From Mycobacterium sp. E1214 (GTDB lineage: Bacteria > Actinomycetota > Actinomycetes > Mycobacteriales > Mycobacteriaceae): 64,000 nt of DNA. The DNA is taken from assembly GCF_001666755.1 (NCBI RefSeq), contig NZ_LZJC01000158.1, forward strand, positions 16,200 through 80,199, in the 5' to 3' direction. Shown here piece by piece: positions 17,783 to 26,103 of this stretch (position 1 is its first letter; every line of letters starts with the position of its first letter). The position numbers were made by a program, and so were the translations under genes. Below the pieces are notes generated by a model. The model made no database searches, was not told the DNA's origin, and saw nothing but the letters and a program-made list of their open reading frames with translations.

Positions 17783-20083
17783 ATGGTCGCGCCTGACGGA
17801 TCGGGAGGAAGCTTGTCGCTGACACGGCGAAGATCCCCAGTGGTCGTGTGGGCGTCTTTGGGGTTGCTCGCGGTCGCACTGGCTCCGTTCGGCGCGAGCG
17901 ATGGGGGTCACGCGGTCATCGGCTCGATCAGTTGCGTGATCGCCAGCATGTTCGCCACCGCCGCTTCGGCGCTGGCGGCGCAGCGGTCACGCGGTCGCCA
18001 ACGCCTCGCCTGGGCCTTGATGGCAGTCGGGCTGCTCGGCTGGACCGCGGGCCAGACGGCCTACTGCTGGGCCACTGTCACCGGCGGCCATCCGGCTGCG
18101 GGCCTATCCGCGGCCAACTTCGGATACGTGGTTCTGCCCCTGCTGGGGCTGGCAACCGCGGCCGCCATCCCCAGCAGGGATGACTCCTGTTTTGGCGCCG
18201 GGCTGCTGATCGACGGCATCCTGATCGCGGCGTCGTTCTTGGTCATCCTGGACATCATGGCGCTGGGTCGAGTGGGCCAGCTTATCGCCACCGCCACCGC
18301 CAGCTATTGGGGCCTGGCGGTGACCACCTACATCGTGGTGCGCAAATCCGAGCCCAGCCGCCAACTTTCGCCGACGCTCATCATGGTCGGATGGGCGAGC
18401 ATCGGTGCGGCCGGAACGCTGCATGTCTGGTGCGATGACGACCCGGGCAACACCCCCGACGGGCTGGTGATGTTGGGCTGGACCGTCGGTGTCTACTTCA
18501 TCGCGTTGTCCGCCACCGCTTCCCGGCCGGGCCCCGACCTCGACCTGGGCATCTCCCAACCCTCCTCGAAGGCAGCGCTGTGGCTGCCCTACTTGCCGGT
18601 CCTGCTCGCCATTGTCGTTGGTGCGGCGCATTTTTGGCCGTCGTACTGGCGGGAAGCTTTCGTATTCGCGGTGTGCGTGTCACTGTTCTTGATCACACTC
18701 GTACGTCAGATCTTCCTGCTCGACCGCAAGCAACGCCTGCTCGTGTCGGTGTCCGAAGCGGCACTGCACGACCCGCTCACCGGGCTGGCGAACCGTCGGC
18801 TGCTCCACGACCGCCTGACCCACGCGCTGCGCCAACACGCCCGCTACGGCGTGCCGGTCAGCCTGCTCGCAGTGAGCATCGACGATTTCAAGCTGGTCAA
18901 CAACACGCTCGGTTATGCCGTGGGTGACGAGTTGCTGCGCAGCGTCGGCCAGCGGATCGAGGCGGCCGTCGACCACACACATACCGTTGCCCGCATGGGC
19001 GGTGACGACTTCGCCATTCTGGTGCAGGACCGCCCGGAGGTGGCGTGCCAGATCGCCGACGATCTGGCACGCGCCTTCGACGACCCGATCGCCGTCGACG
19101 ATCACCGTTTGGACGTGCGGCTGAGCATCGGCGTGGCGTCGGCAGGGTCCGACTCGGTCGCCTGCCGCGTGCCCGGCGAGATCCTCAAAGAGGCCGACAC
19201 CGCGCGGTCCTACGCCCAGCTGGCCGGCACGACCAACATGCGCATGTTCACCGCGGGGATGAGCGACGCGTCCGGCCAGCCGCCGGCTCACGATACCGCG
19301 TTCGCCCGCCTGCAATTGCTCGGCGAATTGCGCCGCGCCATCGAAAGTGCTTCGCTGAGCATCCTTTACCAGCCCAAGTTCGACCTGAGGACCGGGCTCG
19401 TTACCGGGGCGGAGGCCCTGGTGCGTTGGCACCACCCGAATTTTGGGATGCTCGAGCCAGCCCGCTTCCTGCCCTTGGTGCGCGAGCACGGGTTGATGCA
19501 CGCGCTCACCGATCTTGTTCTGGCGACGGCGATCTCGGACGCCGCCGGTTGGCACGCCCTAGACGCGGCGATCCCGGTCGCCATCAACCTCGGAGCACCG
19601 TCGCTCAACAGCGACGCGCTGCCCGACCAGATCATGTCGTTACTCACCGCCAACAAGCTATCGCCGAGTTCTCTCACCATCGAGATCACCGAAGATTTGT
19701 TGGTGGCCGATCTCACGAAGGCGCGCCAGGTGCTCGACCGCCTGCGCGCCGCCGGGATACGCGTGGCCATCGACGACTTCGGCAGTGGTTACGGCAGCCT
19801 GACGTATCTGCGGGAGCTCCCCATCGACGACGTCAAACTCGATCGGGCGTTCGTTGCGCCGATCTTGCGCGACCACCGCGCCGCCACCATCGCACGGTCC
19901 GTCATCGAGTTGGCACGCGCCTTCGGCATCACCAGCGTGGCGGAAGGCGTCGAGGATCACGCCACGGTGCAACGGCTGCGCGACTACGGCTGCGATGCCG
20001 TGCAGGGAAATTTGTTGTGTCATCCACTGCCGGCAGCGGACATTCCGCTCGTACCGCCGAACGGCACGCTGGCGGCCGGTTAG
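17783..20083 (+). CDS. membrane-anchored GGDEF-EAL bifunctional cyclic-di-GMP protein
   Basis: 766 residues from ATG 17783; the longer upstream frame covers an AT-rich, promoter-like stretch. About ten membrane helices (residues about 15-310) are followed by a GGDEF domain (signature MGGDDF near residue 405, with DPLTGLANRR before it) and an EAL domain (EALVRW near 543, DDFGSGYGSL, EGVED, VQGNLL). Both catalytic signatures look intact, so it may make and degrade c-di-GMP. Layout resembles the single multi-TM GGDEF-EAL protein of mycobacteria. It converges on tetR with only 17 bp between stops. No neighbour suggests the signal sensed. Confidence 0.9.
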   Translation: MVAPDGSGGSLSLTRRRSPVVVWASLGLLAVALAPFGASDGGHAVIGSISCVIASMFATAASALAAQRSRGRQRLAWALMAVGLLGWTAGQTAYCWATVTGGHPAAGLSAANFGYVVLPLLGLATAAAIPSRDDSCFGAGLLIDGILIAASFLVILDIMALGRVGQLIATATASYWGLAVTTYIVVRKSEPSRQLSPTLIMVGWASIGAAGTLHVWCDDDPGNTPDGLVMLGWTVGVYFIALSATASRPGPDLDLGISQPSSKAALWLPYLPVLLAIVVGAAHFWPSYWREAFVFAVCVSLFLITLVRQIFLLDRKQRLLVSVSEAALHDPLTGLANRRLLHDRLTHALRQHARYGVPVSLLAVSIDDFKLVNNTLGYAVGDELLRSVGQRIEAAVDHTHTVARMGGDDFAILVQDRPEVACQIADDLARAFDDPIAVDDHRLDVRLSIGVASAGSDSVACRVPGEILKEADTARSYAQLAGTTNMRMFTAGMSDASGQPPAHDTAFARLQLLGELRRAIESASLSILYQPKFDLRTGLVTGAEALVRWHHPNFGMLEPARFLPLVREHGLMHALTDLVLATAISDAAGWHALDAAIPVAINLGAPSLNSDALPDQIMSLLTANKLSPSSLTIEITEDLLVADLTKARQVLDRLRAAGIRVAIDDFGSGYGSLTYLRELPIDDVKLDRAFVAPILRDHRAATIARSVIELARAFGITSVAEGVEDHATVQRLRDYGCDAVQGNLLCHPLPAADIPLVPPNGTLAAG

Positions 20084-20100
20084 GGCTCAGATCGACGCTC

Positions 20101-20736
20101 TCAACGCTTCTTTCGGGCGGCCGCGGCAGTCGGTGCTCGCACCGCGGGCAGGATCAGGGTGTCGATGACCTGCCGCACGAAGTGCGCGTCAACCGGTTGA
20201 CCGGTGATGACGCGCATCAACGCCATCGCGGTCAGCACGTCGCCAACCAGCGACCAATCGCGCGACGCGGAGATCTCGCCACGGTCACCGGCCTGGGTGA
20301 GGACCACGGACAGGATTCGCCGTCCCTTGAACAGCAGCAGGTCCCCGAGGGCCGAGGCGAGTTGAGGGTCGTGAGCGGCTTCCATCGCGACCCGTAGAAC
20401 GAGGTCGTTCGTGATCAGCGAATCGTCGTTGCGTTTGGCGCGCTCGACGATGACGTCGAGGTCCCCGGTCAGGCTGCCCGTGTCGGGGGCGTCGTTGCTC
20501 AACAGGTCGGGCCGCCAGTACACGAGCGCGTCGGTCATCAGCGCGGCCTTCGAGGACCACCGTCGGTAGATCGCCGCCTTGCCCACACCCGCCCGCGCGG
20601 CGATGTCGTTCATGTTGGCGGCGTCGTAACCATGCTCGGCCAGGGCCGCCAGCGCGGCGTCCAATATCGCGGGGTCGCGCGAGCGGTCCAGCCGCCCGTC
20701 GGTGCGCTGCCGAAGCTTCGATTCCGGTTCCGCCAT
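20101..20736 (-). CDS. TetR-family transcriptional regulator
   Basis: 211 residues. The N-terminal HTH is clear: AALAALAEHGYDAANMNDIA followed by GVGKAAIYRRWSSK. The C-terminal ligand domain includes the ALMRVITGQPVDAHFV stretch. The ATG at 20736 is favoured by GGGGGC just upstream and by the conserved start of the HTH. It lies 62 bp downstream of mmpL on the same strand, so it probably forms an mmpS-mmpL-tetR unit and is likely the local repressor. A nested palindrome immediately upstream may be its own operator. Confidence 0.9.
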   Translation of the reverse strand: MAEPESKLRQRTDGRLDRSRDPAILDAALAALAEHGYDAANMNDIAARAGVGKAAIYRRWSSKAALMTDALVYWRPDLLSNDAPDTGSLTGDLDVIVERAKRNDDSLITNDLVLRVAMEAAHDPQLASALGDLLLFKGRRILSVVLTQAGDRGEISASRDWSLVGDVLTAMALMRVITGQPVDAHFVRQVIDTLILPAVRAPTAAAARKKR

Positions 20737-20753
20737 GCCCCCAGGCCCGTCGA

Positions 20754-20783
20754 CTGCCAACACTGCTGTCGACAGCTTGGCAG
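20754..20783. promoter_or_regulatory. nested palindrome upstream of tetR, candidate autoregulatory operator
   Basis: The core GCTGTCGACAGC (20765-20776) is a perfect 12-bp palindrome. It is flanked by CTGCCAA (20754-20760) and TTGGCAG (20777-20783), which are complementary arms with a slightly shifted centre. It lies 18-47 bp upstream of the tetR start, between mmpL and tetR, a natural position for TetR binding. Confidence 0.5.
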
Positions 20784-20798
20784 AACAGCGGGCCAGAT

Positions 20799-23666
20799 TC
20801 ACGTTGCCGCGAGCTGTGGGATGGGCGCGGTGTGCGCGTCACCGGCGGTGGACGCCTTGCGGGTCAGGCGGATCGTATTGATCGGCCACCAGAACCAGTG
20901 CCCCAGCGCCGCCGCGATCGACGGCGTCATGAAGGACCGCACGATGAGCGTGTCCACCAACAGGCCCAGTCCGATGGTGGTTCCCAGTTCACCGATCACG
21001 CGCAGCTGGCTGACGATCATGGACATCATGGTGAAGGCGAACACCAGCCCGGCGGCGGTGACGACCCGGCCCGAGGCGCCCATGCCACGGATGATGCCGG
21101 TGTGGAGGCCGGCGTGAATCTCCTCCTTGAGCCGCGAGACGAGGAGCAGGTTGTAGTCCGAACCCACCGCGAGCAAGATGATCACCGACAGCGGCAGGAC
21201 AATCCATTGCAGGCCAAGGCCGACGATGTCCTGCCATAACAGCACCGACAGGCCGCACGCCGTGCCGAGCGAGGCGGCCACAGTGCCGACGATGACCAGC
21301 GCCGCGACGACACTGCGGGTGATGACCAGCATGATCGCGAAGATGAGGATCATGCACGAGATGCCCGCCACCAGTAGGTCGATGATGACGCCCTTCTGCA
21401 TGTCGCTGTACATCGAGGCGGTGCCGGCCAGGTAGACCTTCGAGCTCTCCAGCGGAGTGCCCTTGATGGCGTCGGCGACCGCGTCCCTGATGCCCGCCAC
21501 GTGTTTGATGCCCTCCACCGAGGCCGGATCGCCTTGGTGGGTGATGATGAACCGGACGGCCGTGCCGTCGGGCGACACGAACATTTTCAAGCCGCGTTCG
21601 AAGTCGGGGTTTTTGAAGACTTCCGGTGGCAGGTAGAACGAGTCATCGTTCTTGGCTTCGTCGAAGTACTGCCCCATCAAAGTTGAGCCCTGCGCCCCCT
21701 CCTGCTGGTGCGCCTGGATACCCGCCATCGTGCTGTGGGTCGACAGCATGAAGTTGCGCATGGTCTTCATCGAGTCGATCGTTTTCGGGAGATCGGCCAG
21801 CAGCTGGGGCATCAACCGATCCAAATGGTCGAGATCGACGGTGAGCCCGGAGATCTGGTCGGCAAGCTCGTCGATACCGTCGAGCGTGTCGAATATCGAG
21901 CGCAACGACCAGCACACCGGGATGTCGAAACAGTGCTTCTCCCAATAGAAGTAGCTTCTGATGGGCCGGAAGAAATCGTCGAAATCGGAGATGTGGTCCC
22001 GCAGTTCGTTGGTCGTATCCACCATTTGATGCGTCCTGCCGACCATGCTGTGCGTCGTCGCCGTCAGATCTTTCATGACGCCGTACATGTGTTCCATGGT
22101 GGCGATGGTCTTACCCAGCTCGTCGGCCTGCTCGAGCATGTTGGCCATGGTGTCATTCATGAACTTGGCCGTTTGCAGCGTGCCCGAATTCTGCATCGCG
22201 ATCTGAAACGGGATGGAGCTGTGCTCGATAGGCGCACCCAGTGGTCTGGTGATGGTCTGCACGCGTTCGATACCGCGAAGGTGAAAGACGCTCTTGGCGA
22301 TGCGGTCGATGACCAACATGTCGGCCGGGTCGCGCAGGTCGTGGTCGGATTCGACCATCAGCAGCTCCGGGTTCATCCGTGCCTGCGAGAAGTGCCGTTC
22401 GGCCGCCGTCATCGCGACGTTGGCGGCCATGTTGTCGGGCGTGAACTTCTGGTCGTCGTAGTTCGGCACGTAGGTCAACAGGCTGATGAAGCCGATGACG
22501 GCGATCGCCGCGGTTACCACGATGATCGGCTTGGGCCAGCGCACCACGGCCGTCCCGACTTTGCGCCAACCGCGGACATCGATGGGACGCTTGGGATCGA
22601 AAAGGCCGAAGCGCGAGCCGATCGCCAGCACCGCCGGCGCCAGCGTTAGCGCGGCGAAGACGATGACCAACAGCGCGATGGCGCACGGCAGGCCCATGGT
22701 CTGGAAGTACGGCAGCCGGCACGCCGTCAGGCACAGACAGGCGCCCGCGATCGTCAGGCCCGAGCCCAGGATGACGTGCGAGACGCCGTGATAGGCCGTG
22801 TAGAACGCCTGCTCGCGATCCTGGCCGAGCGACCGCGCCTCGTGGTAGCGGCCCAGCAGGAAGATGACGTAGTCGGTCCCCGCGGCGATGCTGAGCATGG
22901 TGACCATGCTGACGGCGTACGGGGTCAGGCCGATGATGTTGAGGTTACCCGCCGTTCCCGTGATCCCCTGCGCCGCAAACAATTCGATGCCGATCACGAG
23001 CAGGCACAGCACCGTGGTCACGATCGACCGGTAAACCAGCAGCAGCATCACCAAGATGACGATGATGGAGACCAACGCCATCGTCGCCATGCTTTTGTGG
23101 CCGACGAGGCTGGTGTCGGCGTTGAGCACGGTATTGCCGGCCACATAGGCCCTCACTCCCGGCGGCGCCGGTGTCTGGGCGACGATTGTGCGCACCGCGG
23201 CGACGGATTCGTGGCTGGGGGTGGTGCCCTGCGCACCGTTGAGGAAGACCTGGACGTACGCCGCCTTGCCGTCGGGGCTCTGCGAGCCGGCGGCGGTCAG
23301 CGGGTCACCCCAGAAGTCCTGGACGTTCTGCACATGCTCACGGTCGTTTTTGAGCTTGCTGACGATGTGGTTGTAGAAGTCGTGCGCGCTGTCGCCGAGT
23401 TTGTCCTTGCCCTCGAGCACCACCATCGCCGACGAGTCGGTATTGAACTCCTTGAACTTTTCACCGATGTGCATCATCGACTTGAACGCCGGGGCGTCCT
23501 GCGGGGTCATCGGCACCGAGTGCTGATCGGCGACCGTATCCAGGGGCGGTGACAGGACGCCCAGGGCCACGGCGATGAACGCCCACCCCAAGACGATCGG
23601 CACCGCGAGGATGCGGATGAGTCGAGGAATCAGCGCAGGGCGGGGCGCCGCGTGCAGGTTGCTCAT
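20799..23666 (-). CDS. mmpL: MmpL-family RND transporter, full length
   Basis: 955 residues, normal for MmpL. There is one N-terminal helix, a first periplasmic domain (about 40-190), six helices (about 190-400, including GTDYVIFLLGRYHE with the first Asp-Tyr), a second periplasmic domain (about 415-770) with a helical coiled-coil insertion containing SYFYWEKHCFDIP, then five helices with the second Asp-Tyr in GSDYNLLLVSRLKEE. It exports a lipid or siderophore in an RND complex with MmpS. The ATG overlaps the mmpS stop (ATGA). It is paralogous to the partial MmpL at the left edge. The cargo is not predictable; no lipid synthase is adjacent. Confidence 0.95.
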   Translation of the reverse strand: MSNLHAAPRPALIPRLIRILAVPIVLGWAFIAVALGVLSPPLDTVADQHSVPMTPQDAPAFKSMMHIGEKFKEFNTDSSAMVVLEGKDKLGDSAHDFYNHIVSKLKNDREHVQNVQDFWGDPLTAAGSQSPDGKAAYVQVFLNGAQGTTPSHESVAAVRTIVAQTPAPPGVRAYVAGNTVLNADTSLVGHKSMATMALVSIIVILVMLLLVYRSIVTTVLCLLVIGIELFAAQGITGTAGNLNIIGLTPYAVSMVTMLSIAAGTDYVIFLLGRYHEARSLGQDREQAFYTAYHGVSHVILGSGLTIAGACLCLTACRLPYFQTMGLPCAIALLVIVFAALTLAPAVLAIGSRFGLFDPKRPIDVRGWRKVGTAVVRWPKPIIVVTAAIAVIGFISLLTYVPNYDDQKFTPDNMAANVAMTAAERHFSQARMNPELLMVESDHDLRDPADMLVIDRIAKSVFHLRGIERVQTITRPLGAPIEHSSIPFQIAMQNSGTLQTAKFMNDTMANMLEQADELGKTIATMEHMYGVMKDLTATTHSMVGRTHQMVDTTNELRDHISDFDDFFRPIRSYFYWEKHCFDIPVCWSLRSIFDTLDGIDELADQISGLTVDLDHLDRLMPQLLADLPKTIDSMKTMRNFMLSTHSTMAGIQAHQQEGAQGSTLMGQYFDEAKNDDSFYLPPEVFKNPDFERGLKMFVSPDGTAVRFIITHQGDPASVEGIKHVAGIRDAVADAIKGTPLESSKVYLAGTASMYSDMQKGVIIDLLVAGISCMILIFAIMLVITRSVVAALVIVGTVAASLGTACGLSVLLWQDIVGLGLQWIVLPLSVIILLAVGSDYNLLLVSRLKEEIHAGLHTGIIRGMGASGRVVTAAGLVFAFTMMSMIVSQLRVIGELGTTIGLGLLVDTLIVRSFMTPSIAAALGHWFWWPINTIRLTRKASTAGDAHTAPIPQLAAT

Positions 23667-24100
23667 ACGGATTTCACCAAGCAGTAAATAAACGGTTGGT
23701 AGTCATCGGTTTTGCGATCGTCGCGGACCTGGCCGTCGACGACGACGCGGCACCGCAGCGCGTCCACCCCGGCACTGGCTTGGGCGACGATGTTGGCCGA
23801 CATCGAGGGCAGCGTGGTCACGATCGTGAACGACCATGGCAATGGGGCCGCCTCCACGAGGTGGGGTTGCCCGTTCTCGTCGAGGTAGTCGACGTTGACG
23901 GTTCCGCTCGGCGATCCGGACATCTCGTAGGTGATGCGCTTGGGATGGAACGGTTTGGTGTCGCCGCCGTTGCCCTCGCCGCTCGCCACCTGCCCGGTGG
24001 AGCCGAACGTATCGCGGATGCGGACGACCGCGTAGGCGCCGAGCGCGACCACGACGGCGAGAAGCAGCGGCAGCCAGACTTTTTTCAGCACTCGAAACAC
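23663..24100 (-). CDS. mmpS: MmpS-family accessory membrane protein
   Basis: 145 residues: one N-terminal helix (VWLPLLLAVVVALGAYAVV) and a periplasmic beta-sandwich with the MmpS-type ITYEMSGSPSGTVNVDYLD, PLPWSFTI and DALRCRVVVDGQV motifs. MmpS proteins work with the cognate MmpL in export. The gene is first in the mmpS-mmpL-tetR unit, and its stop overlaps the mmpL start by 4 nt. Confidence 0.93.
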   Translation of the reverse strand: MFRVLKKVWLPLLLAVVVALGAYAVVRIRDTFGSTGQVASGEGNGGDTKPFHPKRITYEMSGSPSGTVNVDYLDENGQPHLVEAAPLPWSFTIVTTLPSMSANIVAQASAGVDALRCRVVVDGQVRDDRKTDDYQPFIYCLVKSV

Positions 24101-24512
24101 GGTCGTGCCCCCGTACTCGTGCTCACCGCGCCCTGCCCTTCCCCAACGAGACGGAACTCGGGTTCCGCGTCGATTGGGGACTGTACCTCACCGTGCGAAA
24201 CTGCGCGCGCCGGCCCACCCGGGCGCGTCGCGCCGAGCGGCCGGGAGTGGACCGTGCCGCCCCCCGGTCAAGGTCGGCGATTGCGGGCCGCTGTACCGAT
24301 GACGCTTTGGCCCGTTGCCTGCGCACGGACCGAGGCATGGTCGACCGCAGCGATCTCATGGCGTCGGGCCGGAGAACGCCGCGGTGGCTCACCACATCGA
24401 TTGCGGCACTGATAGATACACACCCTTGCGTTCGCCACCACGTCGGCGCTCAACCCCAACAGCGCATCCGCCCAGCCACCAGGCACAGTGACGTGAGCAC
24501 CCGGGACCGGAT
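24101..24512. other. intergenic region upstream of mmpS
   Basis: About 410 bp between mdcH (ends 24513) and mmpS (starts 24100), both leftward, so it holds the mmpS promoter and possibly an mdc terminator. No credible gene, RNA or clear repeat was found in it; frames here look like random high-GC translation. Confidence 0.5.
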
Positions 24513-25457
24513 TTAGGGGTAAGCCGACCGGGCTCGACGCAACACCGTGTCGATGGCAACTTCATCGAGGGCGGCGACTCTCACGTCGGGCAGGCTGGAC
24601 AGTGCGAGTGAGGTAAGGACGTGGCCGGGCGGCATTTCGATGGTGGTGGTGACGCCGAGTTCGCCGATCAGCCGCATGCAGTCGAACCACTGCACGGGGT
24701 GTTGCACCGCTTGGGCGAGGTCCTCGACGACACCGGCCGGGTTGTGGTGAAGCCTGCGGCCGGTGCGGTTGGCCAGGTAGGCGCGTTGTTGGCGACCGGG
24801 TGAAACGTTGCGCAGCTCAGCGGCTACCGCGTGGGCGGTACTTGCCTGCAGCGGGCAGTGTGAGGCGATCCGCACGTCGAGGGCGGTCAAATTGCGCGCT
24901 CCGGCGCGCTCGGCGGGGCCGCGGAGATTTTCCAGCGCGGCGGCCGTACCGCTGACCACGGTCTGATCGGCCGCGTTGATGTTGGCCACCCACAGCGGAT
25001 CCTGCACGGTGCCATGCGAACTGACCAGCGATTGCACGGCGGACAGGCTCAGCCCGCTGATGGCAGCCATCCCCCACTGCCGGGCGGCGCATGCGCGTTG
25101 CATCATGTCGCCGCGGACGCGCACGACCCGGATGGCATCGGTGAGGTTGAGAACGCCGGCCACCACAGCGGCGGCGAAGGCTCCGACCGAGTGGCCGGCC
25201 ACGAATTCTGCTTGCAGACCGTGGTCTTCGATGAGCGCGCGGGCGTACGCGACGCCGGTGATGAGCAGGCACAGTTGGGCGTTGGTGGTGGATTGCAGCG
25301 CCTCGGCCGTGTCGAGTTGCTCCGGAAGGCCATCCAGATCCGCCAGGCAATGCTGGGCCTCGGCCCAGGATCGCGCCGCGGCGGGGGTTTGGGGCAGCGA
25401 TTGCAGCATGGCCGGGCGCTGCGACCCCTGCCCCGGAAAAAGCAGCGCGGTGCTCAT
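24513..25457 (-). CDS. mdcH: malonate decarboxylase malonyl-CoA:ACP transacylase subunit (MdcH)
   Basis: 314 residues of the FabD-like transacylase fold: FPGQGSQ near the N terminus, nucleophile Ser90 in GHSVGAF, catalytic His200 in IASHCPLQ and a C-terminal PPGHVLTSL. In the malonate decarboxylase system MdcH charges the acyl carrier protein MdcC (activation via malonyl-CoA). It is the last gene of the mdc operon, 28 bp after mdcG. Assignment over general FabD rests on the adjacent mdcA-G genes. Confidence 0.93.
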   Translation of the reverse strand: MSTALLFPGQGSQRPAMLQSLPQTPAAARSWAEAQHCLADLDGLPEQLDTAEALQSTTNAQLCLLITGVAYARALIEDHGLQAEFVAGHSVGAFAAAVVAGVLNLTDAIRVVRVRGDMMQRACAARQWGMAAISGLSLSAVQSLVSSHGTVQDPLWVANINAADQTVVSGTAAALENLRGPAERAGARNLTALDVRIASHCPLQASTAHAVAAELRNVSPGRQQRAYLANRTGRRLHHNPAGVVEDLAQAVQHPVQWFDCMRLIGELGVTTTIEMPPGHVLTSLALSSLPDVRVAALDEVAIDTVLRRARSAYP

Positions 25458-25485
25458 CGGCCGCCGAAAACGGTTACGCGGCAGG

Positions 25486-26103
25486 TCATTGCGTCACAAT
25501 CTCCTCGAGCGCGACCAGACGCGCACCGGTGAGCGTGCGCAGCAGGATCCGGTCGAGACCTCCGGCGAGTTCGGTCAGGTTGACCGCGCCCCCGTCGGTG
25601 TCCAGCTGACAGTCGACACGTGCTGGCAGCGCTGACAATTGCGCTGCCAGGGCTTCGATTTCTCGGGCCGTCGGGCGTTCGAGAAGCCGAATGACCAGGT
25701 CGAGATCGCTGGACGGTGTGGTGGTGGGATGACCGGTGGCCAACTCGAAGCCGGCACTGCCAGTCGGACCCCATGGATAACCGGAATCGTCGAGCAGGGA
25801 CATTGCGGCGCGCAAGGAGCTGATCGCGGCAGTGTCAGATGCTGAACCACGCGGCGAAGGGCGCAGGTCCTCGGGGCGCAGCACCTCCAGCACTGCGGTC
25901 TCCGAGACCTCCATGGCGTGCCGTTGATGGCGGTAGGTTCCCCGGACGCCGACGGCGAGGTGACCGGGAGCCGCGACAGCGCGGCGCACGACCACCCATG
26001 GCGTCTGGGTGAGCGCGGCGCGGATCCACGGGGGCTCGTCGCCGGTCAGCTGAGCCGCCGGGTCTTCGAGCCGGATGAGGTCGTGTGCCCGAGCGGAAGT
26101 CAT
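25486..26103 (-). CDS. mdcG: malonate decarboxylase holo-ACP synthase / phosphoribosyl-dephospho-CoA transferase (MdcG)
   Basis: 205 residues. MdcG transfers the triphosphoribosyl-dephospho-CoA prosthetic group made by MdcB to the serine of MdcC. Visible features fit the family: APGHLAVGVRG in the N-terminal half, GPTGSAGFELATG, and a TTPSSDLDLVIR nucleotidyltransferase-like Asp-x-Asp segment in the C-terminal half. ATG 26103 overlaps the mdcDE stop (ATGA), showing tight coupling. Confidence 0.9.
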   Translation of the reverse strand: MTSARAHDLIRLEDPAAQLTGDEPPWIRAALTQTPWVVVRRAVAAPGHLAVGVRGTYRHQRHAMEVSETAVLEVLRPEDLRPSPRGSASDTAAISSLRAAMSLLDDSGYPWGPTGSAGFELATGHPTTTPSSDLDLVIRLLERPTAREIEALAAQLSALPARVDCQLDTDGGAVNLTELAGGLDRILLRTLTGARLVALEEIVTQ

